From an uncultured Bacteroidales bacterium (GTDB taxonomy: Bacteria > Bacteroidota > Bacteroidia > Bacteroidales > Bacteroidaceae), in contig CACZCX010000008.1 in the NCBI GenBank assembly GCA_902779875.1, positions 62,001 to 126,000 on the forward strand: DNA of 64,000 nucleotides, read 5' to 3'. The notes under the pieces were generated by a model, which was given only the letters and a program-made list of their open reading frames with translations, was not told where the DNA came from and did no database searches. Below, piece after piece: positions 1 to 7,717 of this stretch (positions within the stretch are counted from its first letter, which is position 1; each line of letters starts with the position of its first letter). The translations under genes were made by a program, and so were the position numbers.

Positions 1-187
1 CAAGACCTACGCTATCCAGGCCGGTCGCGAACTCCGCGTCATTGTAGGTGCCGATAAGATCGACGACAAGCAGACCGAGCAGCTCTCAGCCGAGATAGCT
101 CAGAAGATCCAGAACGAGATGACATATCCCGGTCAGGTCAAGATCACTGTAATACGTGAGACACGTGCCGTAAACTACGCACGATAA
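1..187 (+). CDS. rny: Ribonuclease Y, C-terminal fragment
   Basis: The window opens inside this gene; reading from base 2 gives the last 61 codons, ending at TAA 185-187. The visible tail carries the end segment typical of RNase Y ([12 protein letters not shown], then [16 protein letters not shown] and a final NYAR). RNase Y is a membrane-anchored endoribonuclease that starts mRNA decay; its N-terminal anchor, KH domain and HD domain lie upstream of the window. The call rests on the strongly conserved C-terminus. The next gene starts 22 bp downstream on the same strand, so readthrough is possible. Confidence 0.9.
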   Translation, partial: KTYAIQAGRELRVIVGADKIDDKQTEQLSAEIAQKIQNEMTYPGQVKITVIRETRAVNYAR

Positions 188-209
188 GGATAACAAAACA
201 GGCAAACGC

Positions 210-3050
210 ATGAACTGCAGGAGTTTGTATAAACTGCTGCTACTTGCAACAGCAGTATTGTCCCAGACAACGGTTAAAGCCGGCTCAACCCCAGAGTCGG
301 CTTTGGTCGTTAATGAAATAATGCCGGCCAATATAGACATGTTCATTGACCCGTCATTCAACTACGGAAGCTGGATAGAGCTCTATAATCCTTCGGACAA
401 GGATATAGACCTATGCGGCTGGTACATAAGCAATGACCCGCTCAACAGGACTCAGTGTCCGCTCGGACCGCGTCACCGCATTGTCCCGGCCAAAGGATTC
501 CTGACCCTCTGGTTCGGCAACCTGGACACATACTGCCCGCTTCAGGTGGAGTTCAAGCTCGAGAACAACTACAAGGACCACAGCAAACGCTCCACCCTCC
601 TGCTCACCGACAGCCTGGGCAACTTACAGATAGAGAAGGAATATCCTTTCGTTCCCGCCCGCATATCATACGCCCGCAAGACCGACGGCTCTGAACAGTG
701 GGGCTATACCGGGACACCCACCCCGGGCACATCGAACAACAGTTGTGAGTACTCGTCACTCCAGCTGGAGGCCCCGCAGGTGAGTGAGGACTCCAGGATA
801 TTTACCGGTACCCTCTATTTCTCGGTCGATATACCTGAGGGAGCAACCCTCTACTATACCAAGGACGGTTCCCTGCCCACACCTGACAACCCCCAAGTCA
901 AGGTGAGCAGCGGATCGCACTCATCGGAGTCAACCAAGGTCTACAGGTTCCGTCTGTACAAGCCCGGCATGCTGCCCAGCCCGGTGGTGACCCGCTCCTA
1001 CATCTGCACCACCAACCAGTACAGCATACCCGTACTCTCAGTCGTGACCGCGCCCGACAATCTCTACAGCGATGAATACGGCATATGGGTAAAGGGTATC
1101 AACGGCATTGCAGGCAACGGACAGAGTTCACCCTGCAACTGGAACCGTGACTGGGAGCGCCCCGCCAACGTAGAGTTCATAAGCCCTGAGAACGAGATGA
1201 TCATAAACCAGGAGGTAGAGATAAGCAACTCAGGCCGATGGAGCCGCGCCTATGACCCCCACTCCTTCAAGATGGAGGCCAAGAGCAAATACGGCTATGA
1301 CAACTTCTTTCCGTTCACCCCGTTCAAGGACAAGCCCTACAACAAATACAACGAGCTCAAGATACGTAACGGCGGAAACTCCTACAAGGCCCGTTTCAGG
1401 GATGCCGCAGTACAGAAGATCGTACTCCTGTCAGGCATAGACCTGGACTGCCAGGACTACCAGCCGGTACAGCATTATGTAAACGGAACGTACAAGGGAG
1501 TCATAAACCTGCGCGAGCCCAACAACAAGGGTTACGGTTACGCCAATTACGGCATTGACGAGGATGAGATTGACTTCTTTAAGATAGACCACAACTTCGG
1601 CATGAGCGAGCACGGCATGGGTTACGTACAGATGCGAGGCAGTTCCGATGCATGGGATGAGTGGGTCCGTCTGGCCAAGACCGCAGCCGATGACGACTCC
1701 TACAACCGCATATGCGAGATTGTCGATATTCAGGAGTTCGCCACTTACATGGCACTTGAGTTCTTTATCATGAACTCCGACTGGCCCCGCAATAACGTAA
1801 AGGGATTCCGCCGCACGTCCGACGGTAGGTTCCGTTTCATAGTGTTCGACCTTGACAACATACTGGGGAACTCCATGCCCGATGGAAAAAACGCCTTCAC
1901 CAACTTTGACAGCCAGGAGGACCGGTCCATTCTTGTCCCGCTATTCCACAACATGTTGGAAAACAAGACATTCCGCAAACTGTTCACAGACTGTTTCTGC
2001 GTACTGGCCGGTTCGGTGTTCGATCAGAAACGGTGCTCCGCCATCATAGACGAGCTGGGTGAGATAGCCACCCGCGAGATGGCATACAAATCCGAGAGTC
2101 CCGCCGATGACATAAGCATGTTGCGTTCCATCGGTTACAGCTATGTCTCCAGCAGGATTGACGAGCTCAGGGCCTGGAAATACGCCAAGGTATCATCGAC
2201 CACGCCCAACACCAAGACCATAACCACCAACCCCATCCTGCCGTCGGCACGTATATCGATTAACGGCATAACCGTACCGGGCAACTATTTCTACGGTAAG
2301 GTTATCTATCCCGCAAGTGTATCGGTCGAAATTCCCGACGGCTACCGCTTTAAAGGCTGGTGCAACAGTCTGGGCCGTGTGGTTGACGCCAACACCACCC
2401 ATAAATTCAAACTGGCCGATGAGACGCTTGTGGCCACATTCATCCCCGATGACGAGTTCAGACGTCCCATCCGCATCAATGAGGTGAGCGCAGGCAATGA
2501 CGTATTCATGGATGACAACTATAAGAGACATGACTGGCTCGAGCTGTTCAACACCACCCTTGAGGATTATGACGCCGGCGGCATGTATCTGAGCGACAAC
2601 CCCGCCAAGCCCCAGAAATACAGGATTCCCAACGGTACAGTAATTCCCGCCCAGGGCTATCTGGTAGTCTGGTGTGACAAGGAAAGCGGAGAGCAGTTGC
2701 ATGCATCGTTCAAACTCGAGAACAAGGACACCTGCCAGGTGGTACTCACCGCCGCAGACCTCTCATGGGCCGATACACTCACCTATGTAGAGCATTTGCC
2801 CTACCAGAGCGTAGGACTCTACCCTGACGGAGCCCGCACATCATACGTGATGAACAGCCCCACCATAGGTAAGCGCAATTACATGCAGACCTATGACAAG
2901 GAGTACAAAAAGTTCATAACCGCCGTCAAGACGGTGAATGTTCAGAAAAGCAACGGATCTGTGTTTGACCTGACCGGCCGTGCGGTGCTGGAGATGCAGC
3001 CCGGTCAGCTCTACATAAAGGACGGGCACAAGTTCTATTACCGTCCCTGA
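210..3050 (+). CDS. Secreted CotH-like kinase-fold protein with two lamin-tail domains
   Basis: 946 residues. An N-terminal signal peptide (about residues 1-25, KLLLLATAVL core) indicates export. Domain order, read from motifs: lamin-tail domain (about 30-175; VVNEIMPAN, WIELYNPSDKDIDLCGWYIS), a chitobiase/hexosaminidase C-terminal type beta-sandwich (about 200-265; GATLYYTKDGSLPT), a CotH-type domain (about 270-650; IPVLSVVTAPDNLY, and FIVFDLDNILG where family members have a D-x-D-containing catalytic strand), a short InlB-like repeat (about 690-750; YRFKGWCNSLGR), a second lamin-tail domain (about 755-890; RINEVSAGND, HDWLELFNTT) and a short C-terminal tail resembling a type IX sorting tail (FDLTGRAVLEMQPG). 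CotH proteins are atypical secreted kinases or envelope adhesion proteins; the substrate here is unknown. The last 13 bp overlap the convergent HD-domain gene. Confidence 0.8.
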   Translation: MNCRSLYKLLLLATAVLSQTTVKAGSTPESALVVNEIMPANIDMFIDPSFNYGSWIELYNPSDKDIDLCGWYISNDPLNRTQCPLGPRHRIVPAKGFLTLWFGNLDTYCPLQVEFKLENNYKDHSKRSTLLLTDSLGNLQIEKEYPFVPARISYARKTDGSEQWGYTGTPTPGTSNNSCEYSSLQLEAPQVSEDSRIFTGTLYFSVDIPEGATLYYTKDGSLPTPDNPQVKVSSGSHSSESTKVYRFRLYKPGMLPSPVVTRSYICTTNQYSIPVLSVVTAPDNLYSDEYGIWVKGINGIAGNGQSSPCNWNRDWERPANVEFISPENEMIINQEVEISNSGRWSRAYDPHSFKMEAKSKYGYDNFFPFTPFKDKPYNKYNELKIRNGGNSYKARFRDAAVQKIVLLSGIDLDCQDYQPVQHYVNGTYKGVINLREPNNKGYGYANYGIDEDEIDFFKIDHNFGMSEHGMGYVQMRGSSDAWDEWVRLAKTAADDDSYNRICEIVDIQEFATYMALEFFIMNSDWPRNNVKGFRRTSDGRFRFIVFDLDNILGNSMPDGKNAFTNFDSQEDRSILVPLFHNMLENKTFRKLFTDCFCVLAGSVFDQKRCSAIIDELGEIATREMAYKSESPADDISMLRSIGYSYVSSRIDELRAWKYAKVSSTTPNTKTITTNPILPSARISINGITVPGNYFYGKVIYPASVSVEIPDGYRFKGWCNSLGRVVDANTTHKFKLADETLVATFIPDDEFRRPIRINEVSAGNDVFMDDNYKRHDWLELFNTTLEDYDAGGMYLSDNPAKPQKYRIPNGTVIPAQGYLVVWCDKESGEQLHASFKLENKDTCQVVLTAADLSWADTLTYVEHLPYQSVGLYPDGARTSYVMNSPTIGKRNYMQTYDKEYKKFITAVKTVNVQKSNGSVFDLTGRAVLEMQPGQLYIKDGHKFYYRP

Positions 3051-3661
3051 CAGGACATATAAGCGCTCTCAAAACAGGCCCTGAAACGGTCCCTGTCATG
3101 AATTATCTCCCTAAGACGTGACAGTCCCTCTGCGTTACGGGACTCCGGAATCCAGAGTTTGAGATACCCGCCCACATCATATTTCTCAGCCATATGCTCG
3201 CAGGTACGCCTCCAATGACCCTCCTTGTCGAGCTCTGGATAGTGCTTGAATCCGTACTGAACCGTACGCAATATTATGGACTCAGGAATGATCTGACGGT
3301 CAGCCTCGGCAACAATCTTTCCGTAAATGCTCCTGGGCTCATGGTCCGATGAGGCCCTGTGGTCCTCGGCTGCCTGGGCTATGACCTCAATCTGCGGCTC
3401 TGAGAACCAGCGTCTGAGTTCCCTGTCCTCACGTATTATACGCCCCGACTCCATATGATGGGTCTTGCGGTCCACTGAGAGCCCCGTATCATGATAAGCC
3501 GCAGCGGCATACACCATATCAGGGTTCACATCATAGAACCCGGCCAGCCGCAGGGCCTCGTCTATTACCGAGCGTGCATGGTCACGGCCGTGACCTGCGT
3601 CAAACCCGTCATACATGGGGATTATGCGGTTTTCTATGTACTCTTGGAGCTCTTTATCCAT
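3038..3661 (-). CDS. HD-domain phosphohydrolase
   Basis: 207 residues. The metal-binding HD signature is visible: H28 in GHGRDHAR, H57-D58 in YHDTGL, and the downstream DHRAS segment around residue 100. This matches the small soluble HD hydrolases related to YedJ/YpgQ, which act on nucleotides or phosphate esters; the substrate cannot be read from sequence. It is transcribed away from tmRNA. A Bacteroidota -7 box (TAATTTTG on the minus strand) lies at 3681-3688, about 20 bp upstream of the start, so the 5' UTR is very short. The 3' end overlaps the convergent CotH-like gene by 13 bp. Confidence 0.8.
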   Translation of the reverse strand: MDKELQEYIENRIIPMYDGFDAGHGRDHARSVIDEALRLAGFYDVNPDMVYAAAAYHDTGLSVDRKTHHMESGRIIREDRELRRWFSEPQIEVIAQAAEDHRASSDHEPRSIYGKIVAEADRQIIPESIILRTVQYGFKHYPELDKEGHWRRTCEHMAEKYDVGGYLKLWIPESRNAEGLSRLREIIHDRDRFRACFESAYMSCQGR

Positions 3662-3701
3662 AAAGCGCTGATTAGGTTCCCAAAATTAATCAATCTTTTC
3701 C

Positions 3702-3709
3702 TATCTTTG
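3702..3709 (+). promoter_or_regulatory. Promoter -7 element for tmRNA
   Basis: TATCTTTG, an exact match to the Bacteroidota sigma-ABfr -7 consensus TAnnTTTG, sits 34 bp before the mature tmRNA 5' end. No clear -33 TTG is visible at the usual spacing. Confidence 0.6.
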
Positions 3710-3742
3710 CAGCAGGAATAGCGATTCCGCACATATATACCT

Positions 3743-4135
3743 GGGGCTGTTTGGCTTTGACAGCGGGCAGGAATGATATGTAAGCAGGCAGTGCTCTGTC
3801 GGTCCGCACTATAAAAAGAACGTCAACAATTATCTGGCAACACAAACTTTGCTCTTGCTGCTTGATCGAAGTACAGTAGATCTGCTTAATCACGGCACAA
3901 GGTGCTGTGACAGGACATCACCCGGAAGCTCTTGCTCCGAAGCTCGTCGATACGGTGGTGCAGTCAAATCGGGGATAGTTTCCGATGGCTTCGCATCGGG
4001 AATGAAATCTTAGAAGATACGGTCATGGCCCGGTAGCTCTATCCAAGTCATGGCCCGACAATCCAAGTAGAGATAAGCCTGTAGAAAGCCTATTGTTTCC
4101 CTGTTTGGACGAGGGTTCGACTCCCTCCAGCTCCA
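3743..4135 (+). ncRNA. ssrA: Transfer-messenger RNA (tmRNA)
   Basis: The 5' end GGGGCUG pairs with CAGCUCC at 4128-4134 to form the tRNA-like acceptor stem, and the T-arm GGGTTCGACTCCC is at 4113-4125. The tag reading frame at 3836-3865 reads G-N-T-N-F-A-L-A-A-stop, matching the Bacteroidota tag pattern (GxNxALAA type). tmRNA rescues stalled ribosomes with SmpB and marks the product for proteolysis. No CCA is encoded after discriminator A4135 (the genome reads ACAAAA), so CCA must be added after transcription. The 3' boundary is inferred from acceptor-stem pairing. Confidence 0.95.
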
Positions 4136-4141
4136 CAAAAT

Positions 4142-4164
4142 GCCCCCGATTGGGGGCTTTTTTT
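4142..4164 (+). terminator. Intrinsic terminator of tmRNA
   Basis: A GC-only stem (GCCCCC/GGGGGC, 4-base loop) is followed by seven T. It lies in the loop between the tmRNA 3' end and an inverted copy of that end. Confidence 0.85.
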
Positions 4165-4165
4165 A

Positions 4166-4205
4166 TGGAGCTGGAGGGAGTCGAACCCTCGTCCAACAGG
4201 GAAAC
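4166..4205 (-). repeat. Inverted copy of the tmRNA 3' end
   Basis: Read on the minus strand, these 40 bases equal tmRNA positions 4095-4135 (T-arm, acceptor 3' strand and part of the preceding stem) except for one missing T in a TTT run. Together the arms could form a hairpin of about 40 bp enclosing the terminator. See 28479-28685 and 57981-58030 for weaker versions after two tRNA genes. Confidence 0.85.
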
Positions 4206-4214
4206 AGGGACCTT

Positions 4215-4306
4215 ATTTTAGTTTACTCCGTAAACGCGCTCACTCCGTTCGCTTGGCGGCCCTCCGGGACCGCGGTCTCGTTCGCATACTCACTCGCTCC
4301 AATACC
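4215..4306 (+). repeat. RNA-gene-associated conserved element, copy 1
   Basis: About 92 bp shared with 28545-28634 and 58034-58121, each just downstream of a structural RNA gene. The shared order is TTTTAGTTT..., a small hairpin (here GTTTAC/GTAAAC at 4221-4235), GCGCTC, CGCTTGGCGG, CCTCCGGGACCGCGGTCTCG, TTCGCATACTC and CTCGCTCCAATAC. An open frame (4140-4355) runs through it but looks like translated RNA-derived sequence, not a gene. The rest of the gap to 4380 holds no recognisable gene. Confidence 0.75.
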
Positions 4307-4380
4307 ATCGCACGTCCTTACCCTCACCTGGCTAACGCAGGTTCGAGCGTATTGAAAAAGGTATTATGTTTCTAACCAGT

Positions 4381-4427
4381 CTGAAAACAAAAAAAGGCCG
4401 CCGTTTGGCGACCTTTTTTTGTTTTCA
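4381..4427. terminator. Probable bidirectional terminator
   Basis: A near-perfect palindrome: CTGAAAACAAAAAAAGG at the left and its complement at the right, with a GCC/GGC core and an A-tract and a T-tract on the two sides. It sits just past the stop of the minus-strand gene at 4435-5082. Confidence 0.75.
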
Positions 4428-4434
4428 GGCTGGT

Positions 4435-5082
4435 TTAGAAACCGCCGAAGCCCATTGCTGAAGGATCAAAGTCCTCAACCTTTACACCGGCAGGAATCTC
4501 GAACATTGAAGCGTCAACTGCCTTCTCCTCGAACTTCTTGCAGGTCTGGCCGAATGTGCCGAAATCTGAGCTCATCTCGTTCTTGAGCTGGATGCCTTTG
4601 TAGATCCATACAGTCTGCTCCTGGGGACCCTGGAAACCCTCAGTAGTCATAGAGTACTTGGTGCACTCCTTACCGGCGATGGTCTCCTTACCAAGCTCCT
4701 TGATGTTGTTATCCTTCTTAACCTGATCAGTCAGATTGTTCCAGTTGATCTGGGCACGGCCACCGCCGAATCCCATACCGAAACCACCAGCGGGGAACTT
4801 GGTAGCGGTCTTCTCAGCATCGTTGATGCGGATCTGAGCGCCATCCTTATCTGTGATAGTGCGGGTCTTGCCTTCGCCACCCATGAAACCACCTTCTGAA
4901 ACCTGAGCGGTCTTGAGGCCGTAGTCATCGAAATAGGTCTCTGTAATCATCTCGTTACCCATCATATCCATAGACATGGTGATAACACCTGACTTAACAC
5001 CGTAAGGTGCGTTAGCGGGAGCCTGAGCATTTGCCAGAGAAACTACTGCCATGAGGGCAGCTGCCATAAACATCTTTTTCAT
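4435..5082 (-). CDS. Secreted protein of unknown function (DUF4412-like)
   Basis: 215 residues with a clear signal peptide (MKKMFMAAALMAVVSLANAQ, cleaved near residue 20). The mature protein has alternating hydrophilic and hydrophobic strands, a Gly/Met-rich stretch around residue 95-110 (PAGGFGMGFGGG), an IAGKECTKYSM motif near residue 140 and a Gly/Phe-rich C-terminus. The AGKEC-KY pattern is typical of periplasmic DUF4412-like proteins of Bacteroidota, which have no established function. It is a single gene with its own terminator, followed upstream by an AT-rich stretch and the obg terminator. Confidence 0.6.
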   Translation of the reverse strand: MKKMFMAAALMAVVSLANAQAPANAPYGVKSGVITMSMDMMGNEMITETYFDDYGLKTAQVSEGGFMGGEGKTRTITDKDGAQIRINDAEKTATKFPAGGFGMGFGGGRAQINWNNLTDQVKKDNNIKELGKETIAGKECTKYSMTTEGFQGPQEQTVWIYKGIQLKNEMSSDFGTFGQTCKKFEEKAVDASMFEIPAGVKVEDFDPSAMGFGGF

Positions 5083-5212
5083 TGCTAGTTTGTTTTAATA
5101 AGTTATTAATTATTAGTAAAAGGTGAATTCAATACAAATTCATACAATAATCATATAAGGCGTAAATATGAAAGTTAAATCGGAGACAATAATTTTTGAA
5201 AAAAATTCAATA

Positions 5213-5240
5213 AAAAAAAGACGGGCCCCAAAGGTCCGTC
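5213..5240 (-). terminator. Intrinsic terminator of the hpt-adk-obg operon
   Basis: On the minus strand, an 8-bp stem (GACGGACC/GGCCCGTC, one G-U pair) is followed by a T-run of eight. It lies 26 bp past the obg stop. Confidence 0.8.
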
Positions 5241-5265
5241 TCATATATGTAAGGTGATACAGAAA

Positions 5266-6438
5266 TCAGTCCAGTTCCACCTCTACCTCCTCCAGGTCGT
5301 CCAGGTCATCGTCATCGGCCGGCAGGTCGTCAAAGTCAAACTCAAAGTCGGCGCCGGCAGCCACGAGTTCGGAGTGCAGTTCACCCGCATCCTTGGAGCG
5401 GTGAACTATATGCAAGGTCTTCCAGGTAGCGTCAAGCTTGTTGCTCTCGCTGTTGAGCTCCTTCCAGAGCACATCCTTTAACTGCTGGAGTCCCAGGCCG
5501 CTTACTCCCGATATGAACACGTGCGGAAGGTCCTTGGGCAGGCTCTCCTCAAGCATAGCCATAAGCTCCTCGTCAATGAGGTCACACTTGGTGATGGCCA
5601 GCACACGCTCCTTGTCAAGCATCTCGGGATTGAACTGTGCCAGCTCGTTGAGCAGTATCTCATATTCGCGGCGTATGTCATCGGTATCGGAAGGAACCAT
5701 GAACAGAAGCAGCGAGTTACGCTCTATATGACGCAGGAACCTGAGTCCCAGACCCTTACCCTCACTGGCACCCTCTATGATACCGGGTATATCGGCCATG
5801 ACGAACGACTTGCCGTCACGGTATGAAACAATACCCAGGTTAGGCTCCAGCGTAGTGAACGGATAGTTCGCAATCTTGGGTTTTGCGGCCGATATTGCCG
5901 ACAGCAGTGTGGATTTGCCTGCGTTGGGGAATCCCACCAGACCTACATCGGCCAGGAGTTTGAGCTCCAGTACGACCATCTGCTCCTGAGCAGGCTCACC
6001 GGGTTGGGCGAATCGGGGCGCCTGACGTGTGGCTGTGCGGAAATGCCAGTTACCCAGACCGCCGCGGCCGCCCTTGAGCAGAACCACCTCCTGTCCGTCA
6101 TCGGTAATGTCGCACAGGTATTCACCGGTCTCGGCATCATATGCCACAGTGCCGCACGGCACCTCTATTATGACATCCTTGCCGTCCTTGCCAAAGCATT
6201 TGTTGCTGCCGCCGTTGCCGCCGTTCTCAGCAAATGCATGACGCTCGTAACGCAGATGCAGCAGGGTCCAATAGTTGCGGTTACCCTTGAGTATAACGCT
6301 GCCGCCCTTACCGCCGTCACCGCCGTCGGGGCCACCGTTAGGGATATACTTGTCATGACGCAGATGCGCCGAACCCCTGCCGCCCTTGCCTGAGCGGCAG
6401 AATATCTTAACGTAATCTACAAAATTGGATTCTGCCAT
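5266..6438 (-). CDS. obg: Obg/CgtA GTPase
   Basis: 390 residues. The N-terminal Obg fold (about 1-160) is rich in glycine ([28 protein letters not shown]). The GTPase domain follows: G1 GFPNAGKST, a switch region at [10 protein letters not shown]3 [10 protein letters not shown], and G4 TKCDL. The C-terminus is a highly acidic tail ([21 protein letters not shown] region), common in Bacteroidota Obg. Obg is an essential GTPase that binds the 50S ribosomal subunit and links assembly to nucleotide state. It is last in hpt-adk-obg, 19 bp after adk, an arrangement that joins purine salvage and adenylate balance to a ribosome GTPase. Confidence 0.96.
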   Translation of the reverse strand: MAESNFVDYVKIFCRSGKGGRGSAHLRHDKYIPNGGPDGGDGGKGGSVILKGNRNYWTLLHLRYERHAFAENGGNGGSNKCFGKDGKDVIIEVPCGTVAYDAETGEYLCDITDDGQEVVLLKGGRGGLGNWHFRTATRQAPRFAQPGEPAQEQMVVLELKLLADVGLVGFPNAGKSTLLSAISAAKPKIANYPFTTLEPNLGIVSYRDGKSFVMADIPGIIEGASEGKGLGLRFLRHIERNSLLLFMVPSDTDDIRREYEILLNELAQFNPEMLDKERVLAITKCDLIDEELMAMLEESLPKDLPHVFISGVSGLGLQQLKDVLWKELNSESNKLDATWKTLHIVHRSKDAGELHSELVAAGADFEFDFDDLPADDDDLDDLEEVEVELD

Positions 6439-6457
6439 ATATCAGTTCAAAGCGGAA

Positions 6458-7027
6458 TCACAGGGACTCCACCTTCTCAATAATTTCATTAATCATACGG
6501 TCCTTGTCACCCTTGAAGGTAAACTCGGAGAGCACACCCTCCTGACGGAACCACTCAATGAGCGGATGGGTCTGGGTGTAATAGACGTTGAAGCGCTTTC
6601 GGATGGTCTCCTCGTTGTCATCGGACCGGCCCTCTATCTGGGCACGCTTGAGCAGACGCTCCATAAGCACCTTCTCGTCAACGATAAGGTTCAGTGTGAC
6701 CGATATCTTTTCACCGCGCTCAGCGAGCATCTCCTTGAGAGCCTTGGCCTGCACGATGGTACGCGGGAAACCGTCAAATATCACGCCTTCACCGTCACGC
6801 ATGGTGTCATAGACACTTGCAAGCATATCTATAATAAGGTCATCAGGTATGAGCTGACCCTTCTCGATATATCCTTCAGCAATATTACCAAGCTCAGTGC
6901 CGGCTTTTATCTCAGCCCTGAGTACATCGCCTGTCGAGATGTGGTTGTATCCGAATTTCTCGACTAGAGCGGCGCTATACGTTCCCTTTCCGGAACCAGG
7001 AGCGCCGAAAATAACAATGTTGTCCAT
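6458..7027 (-). CDS. adk: Adenylate kinase
   Basis: 189 residues. The P-loop GAPGSGKGT is at residues 8-16, with HISTGDVLRAEI (AMP-binding) and FDGFPRT further on. The LID region is short (EGRSDDNEETIRKR), as in the short-type bacterial enzymes without a zinc-binding LID. It interconverts ATP, AMP and ADP in the cytoplasm. It follows hpt by 13 bp and precedes obg by 19 bp, so co-transcription is likely. Confidence 0.96.
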   Translation of the reverse strand: MDNIVIFGAPGSGKGTYSAALVEKFGYNHISTGDVLRAEIKAGTELGNIAEGYIEKGQLIPDDLIIDMLASVYDTMRDGEGVIFDGFPRTIVQAKALKEMLAERGEKISVTLNLIVDEKVLMERLLKRAQIEGRSDDNEETIRKRFNVYYTQTHPLIEWFRQEGVLSEFTFKGDKDRMINEIIEKVESL

Positions 7028-7040
7028 CTATAAAAATCAA

Positions 7041-7577
7041 TTACTTTACAATCTTATAAATATCACGTGAGTTGCGTCCGAAACCGTCATAATCAAGTCC
7101 GTATCCTACTATAAAGCCGTTAGGAATGTTCAGGGCAAGATATTTGAGTTTCAAATCAACTTTCAGTTTGTCAGGTTTGCACAGGAGTGCGCAGATCTCG
7201 ACCGATGCAGCCTTCTTCTCGGACAGGGACTCCAGGATGTCACGCATGGTGTAGCCGGTATCCACTATATCCTCAACGATGATGATATGACGGCCCTCGA
7301 CATCCTCCTGCAGGCCCATGAGTTCCTTGACCTTACCGGTGGTATCGGTACCCTGGTATGAAGCAACCTTTACGAACGATACGTTACAGGGCACGCTTAC
7401 GTTCTTGAGCAGGTCAGCGGCAAACATGAACGAGCCGTTCAGGATGCACAGGAACAGGGGTTCCTTATCGGGATAGTCACGGTTAATCTCATCTGCGACC
7501 CTCTTTATTTCTTTCTGGATATCCTCCTCCTTGAGAAAAATATCGAACTCTCTGTCCTTTACCTTAATGGTTGCCAT
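7041..7577 (-). CDS. hpt: Hypoxanthine phosphoribosyltransferase
   Basis: 178 residues, the usual length. The PRPP-binding loop IIIVEDIVDTGYTMRDI is at about residues 98-114, and the purine-binding C-terminal region (PNGFIVGYGLDYDGFGRN) follows. It salvages hypoxanthine, and usually guanine, to the nucleotide. It is the first gene of hpt-adk-obg. The nucleobase permeases at 9.8-13.2 kb would supply its substrate. Confidence 0.95.
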   Translation of the reverse strand: MATIKVKDREFDIFLKEEDIQKEIKRVADEINRDYPDKEPLFLCILNGSFMFAADLLKNVSVPCNVSFVKVASYQGTDTTGKVKELMGLQEDVEGRHIIIVEDIVDTGYTMRDILESLSEKKAASVEICALLCKPDKLKVDLKLKYLALNIPNGFIVGYGLDYDGFGRNSRDIYKIVK

Positions 7578-7689
7578 TGTTGTCAGATTTATTATGCAAA
7601 AATACTCAAAATCAAGCGTCTTGATGAGTATTCATTTCAATTTTGTTTGCCGCAAAAAGAAGAATGGCCCTTTTTTAACAAAATAAATG

Positions 7690-7697
7690 TACTTTTG
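7690..7697 (+). promoter_or_regulatory. Promoter -7 element for nnrD
   Basis: TACTTTTG matches TAnnTTTG exactly and lies 21 bp before the nnrD start codon, implying a 5' UTR of roughly 15-20 nt. Confidence 0.55.
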
Positions 7698-7717
7698 TCA
7701 AGTGCAATTGCCAAACT

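Noticed and set aside
2193..2702. 169-codon minus-strand ORF within the CotH-like gene
   Set aside because: Shadow frame; no start context or motif, and the sense protein is clearly conserved.
3743..4306. tmRNA as an integration site of a genomic island
   Set aside because: tmRNA 3' ends are common att sites, but the duplicate here is inverted, not direct, and no integrase or island genes follow.
4140..4355. 71-codon plus-strand ORF after tmRNA (begins MPPIGGFFYGAGG)
   Set aside because: It reads through the inverted tmRNA copy and the conserved RNA-associated element; similar frames appear at the other copies. It reflects repeat sequence, not a protein gene.
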